A stretch of 64,000 nucleotides of DNA from Chitinophagaceae bacterium LGM1 (GCA_018604165.1 CP075895.1:3033001-3097000); one strand, 5' to 3'. Shown: positions 42,169 through 53,086, numbered from the stretch's first letter. Numbers and translations are program-made. Notes: generated by a model from the sequence alone, not told the origin.

Positions 42169-42171
42169 TTA

Positions 42172-42564
42172 TTATAAGTTACTTGTAATCTTCTGCTGTA
42201 TGGCTTGCAGCTCTTCGTTGGTTAGCTTCATCTTGGGACGGGTAAAGTTGAGGTCGTCAGCAGTATTGATGGGTACAAGATGCATGTGCGCATGTGGCAC
42301 TTCAAGCCCTATCACACTAATACCACAACGCTTACAATCGAACGATTTTTCGATGGCTTTAGCAATAGGTTTGGCGAACACCAACCATTTTGCCAGATAC
42401 TCGTCGCTTACATCAAACAGTTTATCAGTTTCTGGCTTTGGTACTACCAACACATGCCCTTCTACCAATGGAAAGACATCGAGAAAAGCATAGAACATAT
42501 CATCTTCCGCTATTTTGTAAGATGGTATTTCTCCAGCTATTATTTTACTGAATATGGATGCCAT
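42172..42564 (-). CDS. HIT family nucleotide hydrolase/transferase
   Basis: The 130-residue protein has the Hint-type pattern: SIFSKIIAGEIPSYKIAEDD, DVFPLVEGHVLVVPK and the histidine triad PHAHMHLVP near residue 91. HIT proteins hydrolyse purine nucleoside phosphoramidates or related dinucleotides. It starts one base after the greA stop, so the two are co-transcribed. The length is typical. Confidence 0.94.
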   Translation of the reverse strand: MASIFSKIIAGEIPSYKIAEDDMFYAFLDVFPLVEGHVLVVPKPETDKLFDVSDEYLAKWLVFAKPIAKAIEKSFDCKRCGISVIGLEVPHAHMHLVPINTADDLNFTRPKMKLTNEELQAIQQKITSNL

Positions 42565-42565
42565 A

Positions 42566-43039
42566 CTAAGCAGATATATTTTCTACTTTGAATTTTAATA
42601 TACCGTTGGGTACGGTTATTTCAGCTACCTCACCTACTTTTTTGCCAAGCAAGCCCTTGCCAATGGGCGAAGTAATTGATATTTTACCAGACTTCAGGTC
42701 GGCTTCGGTTTCAGATACAAGCTGATACTCAACTACCTTCTTCGTACCCATATTTGTCAGCTTCACCCTACTGAGTATTGATACCTTACTCATGTCCAAA
42801 TCCTTAGCATCTATCACCCTTGCATTAGCTATAGCAGTTTCTAATTGTGCAATCTTAGCCTCGTGGTAGCCCTGTGCTTCTTTAGCAGCATCGTACTCAG
42901 CGTTTTCTTTCAAATCGCCTTTTTCGCGCGCATCCGCAATGGCACGCGCTATCTCTGCACGTCCCGATGTTTTCAGTTGCGTCAGTTCGTCGCGCATATG
43001 CTCCAGCGTTTCTTTGGTAACATAGTTTACTCCTGCCAT
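42566..43039 (-). CDS. greA: Transcription elongation factor GreA
   Basis: GreA rescues backtracked RNA polymerase by stimulating transcript cleavage. The 157-residue protein has the coiled coil with acidic tip (ADAREKGDLKENAEYDAAKE, about 40-59) and the C-terminal FKBP-like domain with ISITSPIGKGLLGKKVGE. The length is normal. It is the first gene of a greA-HIT operon. Confidence 0.97.
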   Translation of the reverse strand: MAGVNYVTKETLEHMRDELTQLKTSGRAEIARAIADAREKGDLKENAEYDAAKEAQGYHEAKIAQLETAIANARVIDAKDLDMSKVSILSRVKLTNMGTKKVVEYQLVSETEADLKSGKISITSPIGKGLLGKKVGEVAEITVPNGILKFKVENISA

Positions 43040-43138
43040 GCTATATCAACTTTTGCTGTATGGTTTGAAATCAGAAAAAAATACAACGCTTCTGTTGTGG
43101 CAGAAGCGTTGTGTATACAAATGTAAGTATTTTTTGAA

Positions 43139-44242
43139 TTAGCGCATGAAACGCAGCGAAAATACGTGAACGCCTGTAGCAGGGCGTTGGGTTGGCCTGA
43201 AAGAATAATCGATAGCCAGCATAGGACCATTTTCGCCAATACGTTGTTGCACAGTAGCACCTGCCGCAACGCCAGAGTACATAGTAGTGCTATTAGTAGT
43301 ACCAATACCCCTTTCATAACGATAGCCCGCACGTACCATAAACATTTCTTTAAAAGAATATTCACCGGCAATACCCAAAAAGTCGCTGTAAAAAGAGTTA
43401 GACGTAAAGTTTGCCATAACAGTAGCCCTGTGTTTTGGTTTGGCAACTTCAGCTTTTTGCTCTTCTGTTTCAGCTACGTTATTAGCATCCAAGTAAAAAT
43501 CGTATGCCGCGCCGAAATTCAGATAGGTCGGCATTTCAAATTTCTCTGACGGAGTTAATGTATTAATTGAATAGTTTTCATTTTCCTGTGCTCTATTTTC
43601 AGCACTAAAGCCATTGCCTGCAAAACGCATATTTGTACCAATATTGCGCAACGTAATGCCAAAGTGGAAATTTTTCCTTGGACCTGTTACATACTGAATA
43701 CCTGCTTCAAAAGCAACACCGCTTGCCCTGACGTTAGATATTTGCTGCGATACAAATGTTGCAGCAAGACCCGCCTGAATATTATCAGAAAATGATTTTG
43801 CGTAGCCTAAATGCAAGTTGAAAAACTGTGGGCGATAAGAACCTATCTGACCTTCAGGGTTATCATAATTAGTAACGGTGATTTCACCATAATTAACCGT
43901 CATGATATTAATACCAAGCACACCCGATTTTCCTACACGCTGGCCAAAGCCCAAATTATTTACACCAATACCAGAGCCTCTAAGTAATAATGAATAAGAG
44001 GCTCCAACTTCTGTTTTATTTACATGTGCCAAACCTGCAATGTTTGTTTTCATTGCATCGAGACCTTTTACATGCGATGTATTCAAACCGAACACACCCG
44101 TGCTTTGACCCCAAGGATTGATCAATAATTCAGCAGCACCTGCTTGCCCTGTACGATCTTTGTTACCTGCTAATGCCTGTGTACCAAAACCAATAGCAAG
44201 TATGGCAATCATTGCTCCTTTCGATATATTTTTCATATACAC
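43139..44242 (-). CDS. PorV/PorQ family outer-membrane protein
   Basis: A signal peptide (about 1-25, ending TQALA) precedes a long series of amphipathic beta strands with Gly-rich turns (GLNTSHVKGLDAMKTNIAG, GFGQRVGKSGVLGINIM, FSLRFMR at the C-terminus with terminal aromatic/basic residue). This is the PorV/PorQ (FadL-like) family, whose members shuttle or attach type IX cargo at the outer membrane. It lies directly downstream of the giant T9SS protein gene and may be its dedicated partner. Met3 is an alternative start. Confidence 0.85.
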   Translation of the reverse strand: MYMKNISKGAMIAILAIGFGTQALAGNKDRTGQAGAAELLINPWGQSTGVFGLNTSHVKGLDAMKTNIAGLAHVNKTEVGASYSLLLRGSGIGVNNLGFGQRVGKSGVLGINIMTVNYGEITVTNYDNPEGQIGSYRPQFFNLHLGYAKSFSDNIQAGLAATFVSQQISNVRASGVAFEAGIQYVTGPRKNFHFGITLRNIGTNMRFAGNGFSAENRAQENENYSINTLTPSEKFEMPTYLNFGAAYDFYLDANNVAETEEQKAEVAKPKHRATVMANFTSNSFYSDFLGIAGEYSFKEMFMVRAGYRYERGIGTTNSTTMYSGVAAGATVQQRIGENGPMLAIDYSFRPTQRPATGVHVFSLRFMR

Positions 44243-44293
44243 TGTATGTTATTCGTTAGTAGTCGGGCAGTATACTGCCCGACTGTATTATTT

Positions 44294-47200
44294 TTAGTAG
44301 TTTATGATATCAACAGGGCGCATAGCACCAAACCATTTAACAACTTTTTCCCCAACACCGTCAACATTTATATGCATAAGGTACATACCGCTGGCTATTG
44401 GCAAGCCTTTAGCATTGCGTATATCCCAATCTATATATGATACATTCGGATTGTCTTTATCCAACTTACGGATGAGTGTACCATCTACAGTATAGATACT
44501 GATAGTAGCTCGCTTAGGTAAGTTGATTATTCTTACACGGGTATCAAGCCTATTCAATTCGTAGCCAGAGTATGCGTAGTACGGGTTAGGCACTGCATGT
44601 ATTTTATCGAGCAATTCATCTTTTGCAGCATTGTCATTTTTATCAAATGGTGTTGGTGCAAGATTATTTGTACTGAATGAATAAAGCGGATTTCCGTCAT
44701 TTTTCAATCCTGTAGCTGACTGTCCGGCTGCAAGGTATTTTGCATATGGGCGGTCTACCCTGAAACGGATGGTTACGTCTGTTGGTATTAAGCCATCATT
44801 TAACGAACGATATTGGAAGCCCTGACTTAGTAGGGGAAGACCAACCCAAGCTATTTTGCTGAGCATTCCGTTAAACTGAATAGCATTTCCCAGTAATGCA
44901 GCTCTCGCTTCTTTACAAGAATCGTATTTAGTATTCACTACATAGATATAGTGCTTACCACCATTAACTACATTTCCTGAAAGAATATTTTCTGTTGTTG
45001 GATTCCATATCATATCAGTACCATTCGACTGTTTGAGCCAAGAATCTTCACCAAACATGATGTTCAAACGTTCACCTGTTTCCTGATTGATTGCATAGCC
45101 CGGGAACCAAGACATACCCGCATCATCCGGTAATTTGCTGTAAACAGGTCTTCCATTGGCATCTATATCCATATTCCAACCTGCACTTGTTCTTGGCCTG
45201 AACTTAATAACACCACCTAAAGAAAGTGCAGGGTCGTCTTGCATTTCCATAACTACGCAACGAGACCATTTAGATTTATCGGATGTCAGTATTACATCAA
45301 CGCTAGGTAGTGCATACAGTAAAGCACCCGCAGTATTTGGCCTTATTACACCAAAACCACACTGACCTCTGTCTTCGTCAGCAGCTAATACGTATGGTGC
45401 CCATGTGCCTTTTGTCAAAGTATTTTCAGAAAGCAGCGATTCATATACCTGTGTTGCGGTATCAAAGCCCAAGCCTGTCCTATCGTTATAATTACATCTA
45501 GTAAAAGTATCTGAAGAGTGACCGCTACGTATCCAGTTGTTCAAAGACCTTGCCTCTTCGTCCTGTACACCTGACAACCAAGGCTTGGCAGGGTCTGCAA
45601 AACTGATGTCAGAAGTAATAAGACCATTACCTACAGCCTGATTATCACCCGGGCGTTCAGTTTGTTGTATTGTGATGGCGATACCATACTTTTCGATGAT
45701 TTGCTCATCAGCCTCGCTGATACCGTACTTACCTTCGCTCATCACAATATCTCCATTGTCAGTATTCAATAAATACCAACCACTATACGGGCTAAGACCT
45801 TTTGTAGGTTCTGCCTGTGTAGGCCCTTGAATATATATTTCGAAGTTGCCTGGTTTTACTTTTACAGGGTCTACTACCTGTACTTTTACTGGTCCGTGAT
45901 TAGGCTGATAAGTTGGGTACATCGTGCTTGTATTAGCCAAGATGTCGTCAACAGACTCTTTTGTCAGCCTTAAATCATTGTGACCATTACCTATACCTTC
46001 CAATCTTTTAATAATAACACCATCGCCATAATCTGCATTCAGTACAGTACCCATATCTCCGTTTGCAGGATTGGGCATACCTGCTACTACAGCTAGCGCG
46101 GTACCACCAGGGCCTTTTGAGCTTTCTATATAGCTAATGTCTTGTGTAGAGTCATCACGCTTAGCATCGAATGGTGCAAAGTTGTTATATGCATAAGCAA
46201 TTGCAACGAAGTAGTAGTTACGATAGTTAACCAAACGTTTGTCATCACCTGATGCAAATTGGTCTATTGAAACTTCAAAACTATGTCTGATACCACTATC
46301 CTTACCTAATACTTTAACGATAGGAGTGAATGTAGTATCGCTAATATCAGTATTCTTTTCATAATTAATAATCCTTGTTACACCGTTTTTAACATCGCAC
46401 TGAAATACTTCTGATGCAACTGTATTATCAACCTGTCCGTTTGCAAGGAATATCTGAGAAGGTTGTATTAAACCATTCTTAAGTTGGAATACTCTGTAAC
46501 CTTCAAACTTATACAATGAGTCAGCAGCCTTAGCATACCTTGCTTTGGGAGACGCAACACGGTATTGGCTATCCGGATGACGACCATAACGCTCGCGGAA
46601 GTTATTACTACCAAAGTCGTTCAGCAAATAGAATATTAATTTCCTATCCATTTCCCTTGCAACCATACGAGGTGCTTCAGGCCCTTCTATAGTTCTGAAA
46701 CCATTGTCAAATAACTCTTGAGCTAAATCATCAGCAGCTTTAATTTTCTTGAAGCTGGTAGTAGGACAACCACCTGCGTCAGATACCCAAACTGCACCAA
46801 TTGTAATATCATTTACAACGCCCGGATCTAATTTGAACGGACCAGCAGAGTGTACAAAACGCCTGTCGCCTACCGGGTTCAAACAAGTACATTCAGACCA
46901 TTCTGTTTTTATTTCAGGATCGCCATAAAATACAAAACGTGTAGTAGGGCCAGTGCCATACGCTTTTGAATTACTACCCGGCCCAGTAAAGTCGTTTGTA
47001 AAACGCTGACCATTACGAATAGAGCCAGTCATGTAGTAGTATATCTGCACACCATTATTTGGATTACCTATAATGGTCGCGTCGTTATTATAATATGTGA
47101 ACGACTCCATTCCCAACTCTTTCTTCAACTTAAGACCCGCAGAATCGTAAAATTTTATCGGACCCTTAAAGAAATCTATACCTACCATTGGTATTTTACT

Positions 47201-48208
47201 ACCGTAGCTATTTATCTGACCAGCGCCATCTACACTGGCACCGTTATAAAGAATACCTAAGCCACGTGTAGTATCGCAACCTATATAGTCATCTCTGTAG
47301 TAGCCAAGGTCGGCATCCGTCCATGTAGCAATGTATGTACTATCTAAAGTAATATTACTACGGTTTATGAGCCTATAGTTATAAAAAGTAGCATCATTAA
47401 GGAAGTCTTTAGTTGCAAAACCAAAAGCACTTGCCTGTACTTCTATACCTATACCTTCTGTTTGAGATTGTTGTTTGGTATTACCTTTATCGTTAAATAC
47501 CCACCATACAAACTGGTCGCCAAAAATATCCGGATAATCGCCCAGTTCAGGATCATATTTACCGTCTTTATCAGCATCTATAAATGGTGCATACTCGCGT
47601 GTAGCACTACCTAAACCTAAGGTATTATTTGTGTTACCAACAGCTTTTGCATTACCTTTTGCCGGCCATTGCAATATAGTTTCGTAAGTAACATCGGCTA
47701 ATGCAGCAACTCGTTCTCCAGAACCCATGGTCCTGAATTTCAACAAATCTGACCTGTTAATTTTCCAAAACCTATCCCATTCAGCACAATCAGTTTCACT
47801 AACATTTGCCTGATCATCCAAAGGGCCAGGCCAATAGTCGTTACCATCTTGCCTGTAGGTTTGCGCAGCTACCTTCAATTGGCCTTGCGCATCTATACCA
47901 CCTATCCATACAGAGCCTGCAAATAGTGAGTTTTTACGGCTTCCTTTAGGCACTTCATAGCGCGCTTCTGCTGTACCGTTATCCCACCACATATCGCCAC
48001 CGGTCATCAAGCGTGCGCGCACGTTGTTGATGTCCAAGTCTATTTTGGCTTCTGCAGGCTTACAGGTTGCAGCAGTTGTCTTTAACTGGCCGCCTCTTTT
48101 CAACTGAGGGTTGTTGTCGATATTAGGGCGGGCGACGGCAAGGTTGGTTGCCCCTGTTAGGGCAATGATTGCTGCCGTAAGTATTGTTTTTTTATCCTTA
48201 AACATCAT
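44294..48208 (-). CDS. Giant surface protein with T9SS type A sorting domain
   Basis: The 1304-residue protein starts with a signal peptide (DKKTILTAAIIALTGATNLAVA) and ends with a type IX sorting domain (VPNPYYAYSGYE, ATISIYTVDGTLIRKLD, GLPIASGMYLMHINVDG). Between them are long beta-rich stretches with many Asp/Gly loops (DADKDGKYDPELGDYPD), possibly calcium-binding, and no enzyme motif that I recognise. It lies between the PorV-like gene (51 bases away) and the TonB receptor gene (36 bases away), so the three form one operon. Confidence 0.88.
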   Translation of the reverse strand: MMFKDKKTILTAAIIALTGATNLAVARPNIDNNPQLKRGGQLKTTAATCKPAEAKIDLDINNVRARLMTGGDMWWDNGTAEARYEVPKGSRKNSLFAGSVWIGGIDAQGQLKVAAQTYRQDGNDYWPGPLDDQANVSETDCAEWDRFWKINRSDLLKFRTMGSGERVAALADVTYETILQWPAKGNAKAVGNTNNTLGLGSATREYAPFIDADKDGKYDPELGDYPDIFGDQFVWWVFNDKGNTKQQSQTEGIGIEVQASAFGFATKDFLNDATFYNYRLINRSNITLDSTYIATWTDADLGYYRDDYIGCDTTRGLGILYNGASVDGAGQINSYGSKIPMVGIDFFKGPIKFYDSAGLKLKKELGMESFTYYNNDATIIGNPNNGVQIYYYMTGSIRNGQRFTNDFTGPGSNSKAYGTGPTTRFVFYGDPEIKTEWSECTCLNPVGDRRFVHSAGPFKLDPGVVNDITIGAVWVSDAGGCPTTSFKKIKAADDLAQELFDNGFRTIEGPEAPRMVAREMDRKLIFYLLNDFGSNNFRERYGRHPDSQYRVASPKARYAKAADSLYKFEGYRVFQLKNGLIQPSQIFLANGQVDNTVASEVFQCDVKNGVTRIINYEKNTDISDTTFTPIVKVLGKDSGIRHSFEVSIDQFASGDDKRLVNYRNYYFVAIAYAYNNFAPFDAKRDDSTQDISYIESSKGPGGTALAVVAGMPNPANGDMGTVLNADYGDGVIIKRLEGIGNGHNDLRLTKESVDDILANTSTMYPTYQPNHGPVKVQVVDPVKVKPGNFEIYIQGPTQAEPTKGLSPYSGWYLLNTDNGDIVMSEGKYGISEADEQIIEKYGIAITIQQTERPGDNQAVGNGLITSDISFADPAKPWLSGVQDEEARSLNNWIRSGHSSDTFTRCNYNDRTGLGFDTATQVYESLLSENTLTKGTWAPYVLAADEDRGQCGFGVIRPNTAGALLYALPSVDVILTSDKSKWSRCVVMEMQDDPALSLGGVIKFRPRTSAGWNMDIDANGRPVYSKLPDDAGMSWFPGYAINQETGERLNIMFGEDSWLKQSNGTDMIWNPTTENILSGNVVNGGKHYIYVVNTKYDSCKEARAALLGNAIQFNGMLSKIAWVGLPLLSQGFQYRSLNDGLIPTDVTIRFRVDRPYAKYLAAGQSATGLKNDGNPLYSFSTNNLAPTPFDKNDNAAKDELLDKIHAVPNPYYAYSGYELNRLDTRVRIINLPKRATISIYTVDGTLIRKLDKDNPNVSYIDWDIRNAKGLPIASGMYLMHINVDGVGEKVVKWFGAMRPVDIINY

Positions 48209-48244
48209 GACTCCTTTAAGTAATTATATAAAAACAAATATTTA

Positions 48245-51200
48245 TTAGAAATTGAGTTGTAAACCTAAGTTTATACGCCTCGGGAAATTTATGTTGTTAT
48301 GATTCATTAACGTCATATTGTAGTAGTCTACATAAGAATCAGGATTTACCTGTGTTTCAGTAGCTAACTGACCTTGTGGAGAAGCCAACCAACCATCATC
48401 ATCGGGGCGACCTGTAAATCCATCAACAGCCAATATGTCTTTAATGTTCAGTAGATTTTGTACTAATACAAAAGCGTTCAGCATCAGGTCGCGCTTGCGT
48501 GGAGCTACCCCTTCAACAGTAGATTTTTTGCTGCTGAACAGGCCGCTTACTTTGAAGTCTTTATCCAACCTCATATCCAGACCAAAGTGCCATCCTAAAC
48601 GTGCACCGTTTACGCCACCATCTATCAGGTTTGTAACGGCTGTAGGCTGCCTGAATTTAGTATACGGCTCACCACTACGTGCACGGAAGATGAAGTTTAC
48701 ACCGGCATTTTCTAATATATGCTTGCCGCCTACTACAGGGCCGCTCTTGTCAGAATACCTATAGTCAATAGTTGTTGCTATAGTGTGCCTTGCGTCATAG
48801 TCCAGAACGGTTGACAAACGCATATTTGGCAAACCGGCAGATATAAAGTTGGTGAGGATACCATTACCACCAACACCACCTCTTGCGCTAGTATTAGAAT
48901 TAGAACCTGTACCTTCTGCAAACTGCAAGGTGTATGCGATATTCATACGCAGGTTACCAACCCTACGCATATCGTATGTCAGTGTCAAACCTTTGGTTGT
49001 AGAGAAGTCGCGATTGCCGTATGTATAATACGTAACAGGCCATGCAAACAAATATGGACGAACCTGTATCATATCCTTACGTTCTTTGTAGAATGCTGTG
49101 ATGATTATTGCAGATTGTTTAGTAAGTGCCTGCTTGAAACCAACTTCGTAGTCAAACAATTTCTGCGGCTTCAGGTTAGGATTGTTAATGATATCCTGTG
49201 TGTTTGAAGTAAGATAATAGTAAGACAATGGTGATGTAAATACATTTCCATCAGGGCGCTGCACAATCACGTCGTAGTGGGCATAAAAAAGTGCCTCGTC
49301 AGATATAGGGAAGTTGAAAGCGATACGTGGCATCACATTTACTTGTGGCTTGTAGTCAGTAAATGACTGGTCAGGGTTGAAATTATTACTCCTGATGTTG
49401 TCATTAGGATTCTTCAACAAAGGTTGAGGATCCCTACCACCACTATAGTTCTTTAATACGTTGGGGTCTTCTATCAACTTACCGGCATAGTCATACCAAT
49501 CGTCGCCATTACGATAACCAATAATATTACGTGTAGTAGATTGGTTGTTATTAACATAAACAACATAGTCGTCTCCTACATTAGCAGGGCGCACATTGCC
49601 ATTCAGTGTATTGGTAATATTAGCACCTACCGACCCACTTGCAACATCACCTGCTGTATGAACAGCATATAATGAATACGGGTCTCTCAACACTTTTGTA
49701 TTAGCATCAAAACGGTCTATACGAACACCGATATTGAAATTTACATCTTTTATTTTAAACCTGTCGAGTAAGTAACCTGCAATGTAGCTTGGGCGATAAG
49801 CACCTATCTCACGCGTGTAGTTACCATTAGCATCTTTCTTAGTAAAGAAGTCGTTGAAGTTTACTTGTCCGCGCTGACGGTTACCTGCATAATCGTAACC
49901 ACGATATGATACAAACTGATTACCACTGTTCAGCAATTCATCTGCAGAGAACATATCCAACGTGTAAGTAGATGGGTCATAATTATCAACATCTACGTAA
50001 TCTGTTGTATTAAGATTAAGTTTTTTACGCAGGTTTTGTGCAAATACTGATATAGTATCAGAAGACCTTCTGTTATATATAATAGTATCATACGGAGATG
50101 GTGATATACGACCTGAAATCACATCATCCCTGGTATATTGTTTACCACCTACGATAAAAATCGGATTTTTAAAATCGAGCGATATGTGCGCGTTGCTCAA
50201 CTGGCGAGCATACTGCCATAGGTTAGTACTTCCGGCAAAATTACCTGCTGAATAACCACGATCTACTTGTTGCTGATAATACAAGCCAAATTCTATCTGA
50301 TGGCGTGTTTTACCGGGTTGAAAATCGAATGATGCGTCTACACCAACAGCCGCTTGATCAACTGATGCTCTACCATAACTTGAAACACCTGTACCAACAT
50401 TGTTGTATCTGCCATATATAGAATTGGGCATATAACCATTGGTGAGGAAGTTTTGTGCCAATACCTGGCTTAAAGCCTGAGGGCGCGTGCCTGATTCGTT
50501 GAAGAATTGTGTAGTATAGTTTGCCAGTTCAGGGTTCATGTCAGACCTTTCGTAGCGTACACCATTAGGCAACCTGTCAAGCAGTAACCTAACACCTGTC
50601 AGCCCTGTTGTATCGTCCAGTGTGTTTGGTGCATATAATGATACATAGTCGGTATAGAATTTACCTACGTATGCATATTTAAAAATGTCTGTACCAAAAT
50701 CAGGATGGTCTTGTGTGAAGGCATCTTTCTGATAATCTGCCTGTAATGAGTAATAAGCATTAGATATTACCGGCGTTTTTCTGCTAGAATCTGTTTTCGC
50801 ATTACCAAAGCGTTGTGTAATACGCATATACGCCCTGCCGGTATAGTTGTGCCTAACCGGTGTGGCATCTGAAGCAAACAATGAAAGACCGCGGCTATAT
50901 TGCTTAGCCCTGTTATATGTAAATGTACCACCCGCCTGTACGTTCAGGTTTTCATTTACCTGAAAATCAAGCCTGCCATTTATCCTACCTTCCAGTTGGT
51001 CTGCATTCTGGCGTGCTTTTACAGTTGTAAAGTCGCTAGCTCGCAGGTATTCTGTTGCATAGTTGAATACAGGGCGACCACTTGCATCCGGTACTGCCAC
51101 CAAAGGCCTGTCTGTAACACGCTGACGCGCATCATCAGTAGGTACGTAGTGCCTTGTCCACCAAGGGCTGCGGTCTTTGTCATATATCACGTCACCATCT

Positions 51201-52021
51201 ATCCTGAAACCAACAACTGGCCTCTTTTCAGTACTATCAATACGTTTGCTGATAAATGGACCAGACAGGTTGAAATTGAAAAGGTTGTGACCATAACCAT
51301 CAACTGATTTTTCAAACATCACACCACCTCTTAAGTCTTTAGATATACCTTTTGTAGTAATGTTTATCACACCACCCAACGCATCGCCATATTTTGCAGA
51401 AAGACCTGATTGCAGGATTTCGACCTGATCGATAGAGTTTTGAGGCACGTTGATACCGCGCTCACCGTACACCCTGATACCATCTACTATATACGCAGTA
51501 CCACTGCTACGTGCACCACCCATGTTCAACGAACCACCTTCACGAGACTGAATAACGCCTGCTGCAGTAGATACCATAGAGTTGGTATTACGTGTAGGCA
51601 TTTTTTCAATGTCTTTAGATGTAAGTGTTACCCTAGGGTCTTCACCAATCAATGGCACTTCATAGTCTATTACAACTACTTCATCCAGTTGTTTGGGGTC
51701 TTCTTCCATGGCAAAATTAAGCGTTGTATTCCTGTCAGGGGCTACAGATACACCTTTCACAACTTTGGTTTTGAAAGTAGCAGATTTTACCTCTACCTCA
51801 TACGAACCGGGGTTTAAGGGCTTTAAGATGTAAGTACCGTCTACATCTGTAACAGTACCGAGCTTTTTAATGCCACCCTGCTTTACTTCTACAAAAGCAC
51901 CGATAAGGGGTTCCTTATTGTTGTCTAATACCGTTCCGGAAATACCACCTACCTGAGCAATGGCTGTGCCGGTAACACCTATAAACAGTAAAAGGAATAA
52001 ATAACGTAGTGTACGTGTCAT
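48245..52021 (-). CDS. TonB-dependent receptor with carboxypeptidase-like domain
   Basis: After a signal peptide (YLFLLLFIGVTGTAIA) there is a CarboxypepD_reg-like domain (ISGTVLDNNKEPLIGAFVEV, about 25-100), a plug domain (NTNSMVSTAAGVIQSREGG, YIVDGIRVYG, AKYGDALGGVINITTKG) and a long beta-barrel ending LGLQLNF, with a terminal Phe for assembly. It resembles Oar/SusC-like importers energised by TonB-ExbBD. I use Met10 of the longest frame (52021); a Met three codons earlier (52030) is also possible. It is the first gene of the TonB/T9SS/PorV operon. The substrate is unknown; no SusD gene is adjacent. Confidence 0.93.
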   Translation of the reverse strand: MTRTLRYLFLLLFIGVTGTAIAQVGGISGTVLDNNKEPLIGAFVEVKQGGIKKLGTVTDVDGTYILKPLNPGSYEVEVKSATFKTKVVKGVSVAPDRNTTLNFAMEEDPKQLDEVVVIDYEVPLIGEDPRVTLTSKDIEKMPTRNTNSMVSTAAGVIQSREGGSLNMGGARSSGTAYIVDGIRVYGERGINVPQNSIDQVEILQSGLSAKYGDALGGVINITTKGISKDLRGGVMFEKSVDGYGHNLFNFNLSGPFISKRIDSTEKRPVVGFRIDGDVIYDKDRSPWWTRHYVPTDDARQRVTDRPLVAVPDASGRPVFNYATEYLRASDFTTVKARQNADQLEGRINGRLDFQVNENLNVQAGGTFTYNRAKQYSRGLSLFASDATPVRHNYTGRAYMRITQRFGNAKTDSSRKTPVISNAYYSLQADYQKDAFTQDHPDFGTDIFKYAYVGKFYTDYVSLYAPNTLDDTTGLTGVRLLLDRLPNGVRYERSDMNPELANYTTQFFNESGTRPQALSQVLAQNFLTNGYMPNSIYGRYNNVGTGVSSYGRASVDQAAVGVDASFDFQPGKTRHQIEFGLYYQQQVDRGYSAGNFAGSTNLWQYARQLSNAHISLDFKNPIFIVGGKQYTRDDVISGRISPSPYDTIIYNRRSSDTISVFAQNLRKKLNLNTTDYVDVDNYDPSTYTLDMFSADELLNSGNQFVSYRGYDYAGNRQRGQVNFNDFFTKKDANGNYTREIGAYRPSYIAGYLLDRFKIKDVNFNIGVRIDRFDANTKVLRDPYSLYAVHTAGDVASGSVGANITNTLNGNVRPANVGDDYVVYVNNNQSTTRNIIGYRNGDDWYDYAGKLIEDPNVLKNYSGGRDPQPLLKNPNDNIRSNNFNPDQSFTDYKPQVNVMPRIAFNFPISDEALFYAHYDVIVQRPDGNVFTSPLSYYYLTSNTQDIINNPNLKPQKLFDYEVGFKQALTKQSAIIITAFYKERKDMIQVRPYLFAWPVTYYTYGNRDFSTTKGLTLTYDMRRVGNLRMNIAYTLQFAEGTGSNSNTSARGGVGGNGILTNFISAGLPNMRLSTVLDYDARHTIATTIDYRYSDKSGPVVGGKHILENAGVNFIFRARSGEPYTKFRQPTAVTNLIDGGVNGARLGWHFGLDMRLDKDFKVSGLFSSKKSTVEGVAPRKRDLMLNAFVLVQNLLNIKDILAVDGFTGRPDDDGWLASPQGQLATETQVNPDSYVDYYNMTLMNHNNINFPRRINLGLQLNF

Positions 52022-52153
52022 ATCCTGCATTAATAAAAAATTAACCAAATGAACGGTAAAGATAAAAACTTCTGTTAAAAGTACGCCCGCAGTTTAGATT
52101 TTTTGTCAGATTTATGTTTGTTTTCCTTACATTATCCATATATGACATACATC

Positions 52154-53086
52154 TTACCTATGCATGACAATTTTATCTAACAAAATTTTGCTCATTTTAT
52201 ATAAAGCTTCGCGGCTGTAACCCGCTATATGTGGCGTCAGTACTGCGTTTGAGAGGGATGCAATATTTTTCAAAAGTGTTTTTTGTTTGTCACTCATAGC
52301 ATTGATAGGTTCTTCTTCCCATACGTCTATACACACGCCACAAATTTTATTTTGTTGCATACCAAGCCACAAAACTTCATTATCAACCACCACACCCCTT
52401 GAAGTATTTATTAATATGAAAGGTTTTTTTACTTGTTCCAAAAATGACTGGTTGAAATAATGAGTAGTATCTGCCTGTAAGGGTACATGAAAGCTGATAA
52501 TGTCTGCCTGCTCGAGTATGGGCGCTAATGTTTCGCAATGGGTTACATAAGGCGGAAAGTTTGTTTGGTGGTACTTATCGTATGCCAGTATTTGCATATC
52601 AAATCCCGTCAGCTTTTTGGCAAATGCCCTGCCAGTATGCCCAAAACCTATCAGCCCGATGGTTTTGCTCTCCAGTTCTACTCCTCTGTTTTCATCGCGT
52701 AGCCACAAGCCCTGTTTTATTTCACCATGCGCCTGTACAATGCGCTTATTGAGGCTCAATAGCATACCCAGCGCGTGTTCTGCTACCGCATTAGCGTTAC
52801 CATTTGGGCTGCCGAAGCAGCGTATGCCTTTACTTTCGGCATAGGTTACATCTATCACTTCCATACCACTACCCATACGTCCTATCCATTGCAGTTGCGG
52901 GGCTGCATCTATTAATGCTTTATCCAATTGCAGACGGGTTGATGTAATGATGCCCGCTACATCCTTTACCAATTCATACGCCTGCTGCTGGTTTATTTTT
53001 TCATGTACTATACACTCGTAGCCCGCTGCTTGCAGCCCGTCAGTCAACACAGTATGCACTGGTGCAGCTATCAATACATTTTTCAT
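52154..53086 (-). CDS. D-2-hydroxyacid dehydrogenase
   Basis: The 310-residue NAD enzyme has IGRMGSGMEVIDV with the first substrate loop, the Rossmann loop GLIGFGHTGRAFAKKL (about 144-159), catalytic Arg in INTSRGVVVD, Glu in WEEEP and His in TPHIAGYS. It is of the phosphoglycerate/glycerate dehydrogenase class. It is shorter than SerA and has no ACT domain, so the substrate is uncertain. It overlaps rsmA by four bases, downstream in the same operon. Confidence 0.9.
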   Translation of the reverse strand: MKNVLIAAPVHTVLTDGLQAAGYECIVHEKINQQQAYELVKDVAGIITSTRLQLDKALIDAAPQLQWIGRMGSGMEVIDVTYAESKGIRCFGSPNGNANAVAEHALGMLLSLNKRIVQAHGEIKQGLWLRDENRGVELESKTIGLIGFGHTGRAFAKKLTGFDMQILAYDKYHQTNFPPYVTHCETLAPILEQADIISFHVPLQADTTHYFNQSFLEQVKKPFILINTSRGVVVDNEVLWLGMQQNKICGVCIDVWEEEPINAMSDKQKTLLKNIASLSNAVLTPHIAGYSREALYKMSKILLDKIVMHR

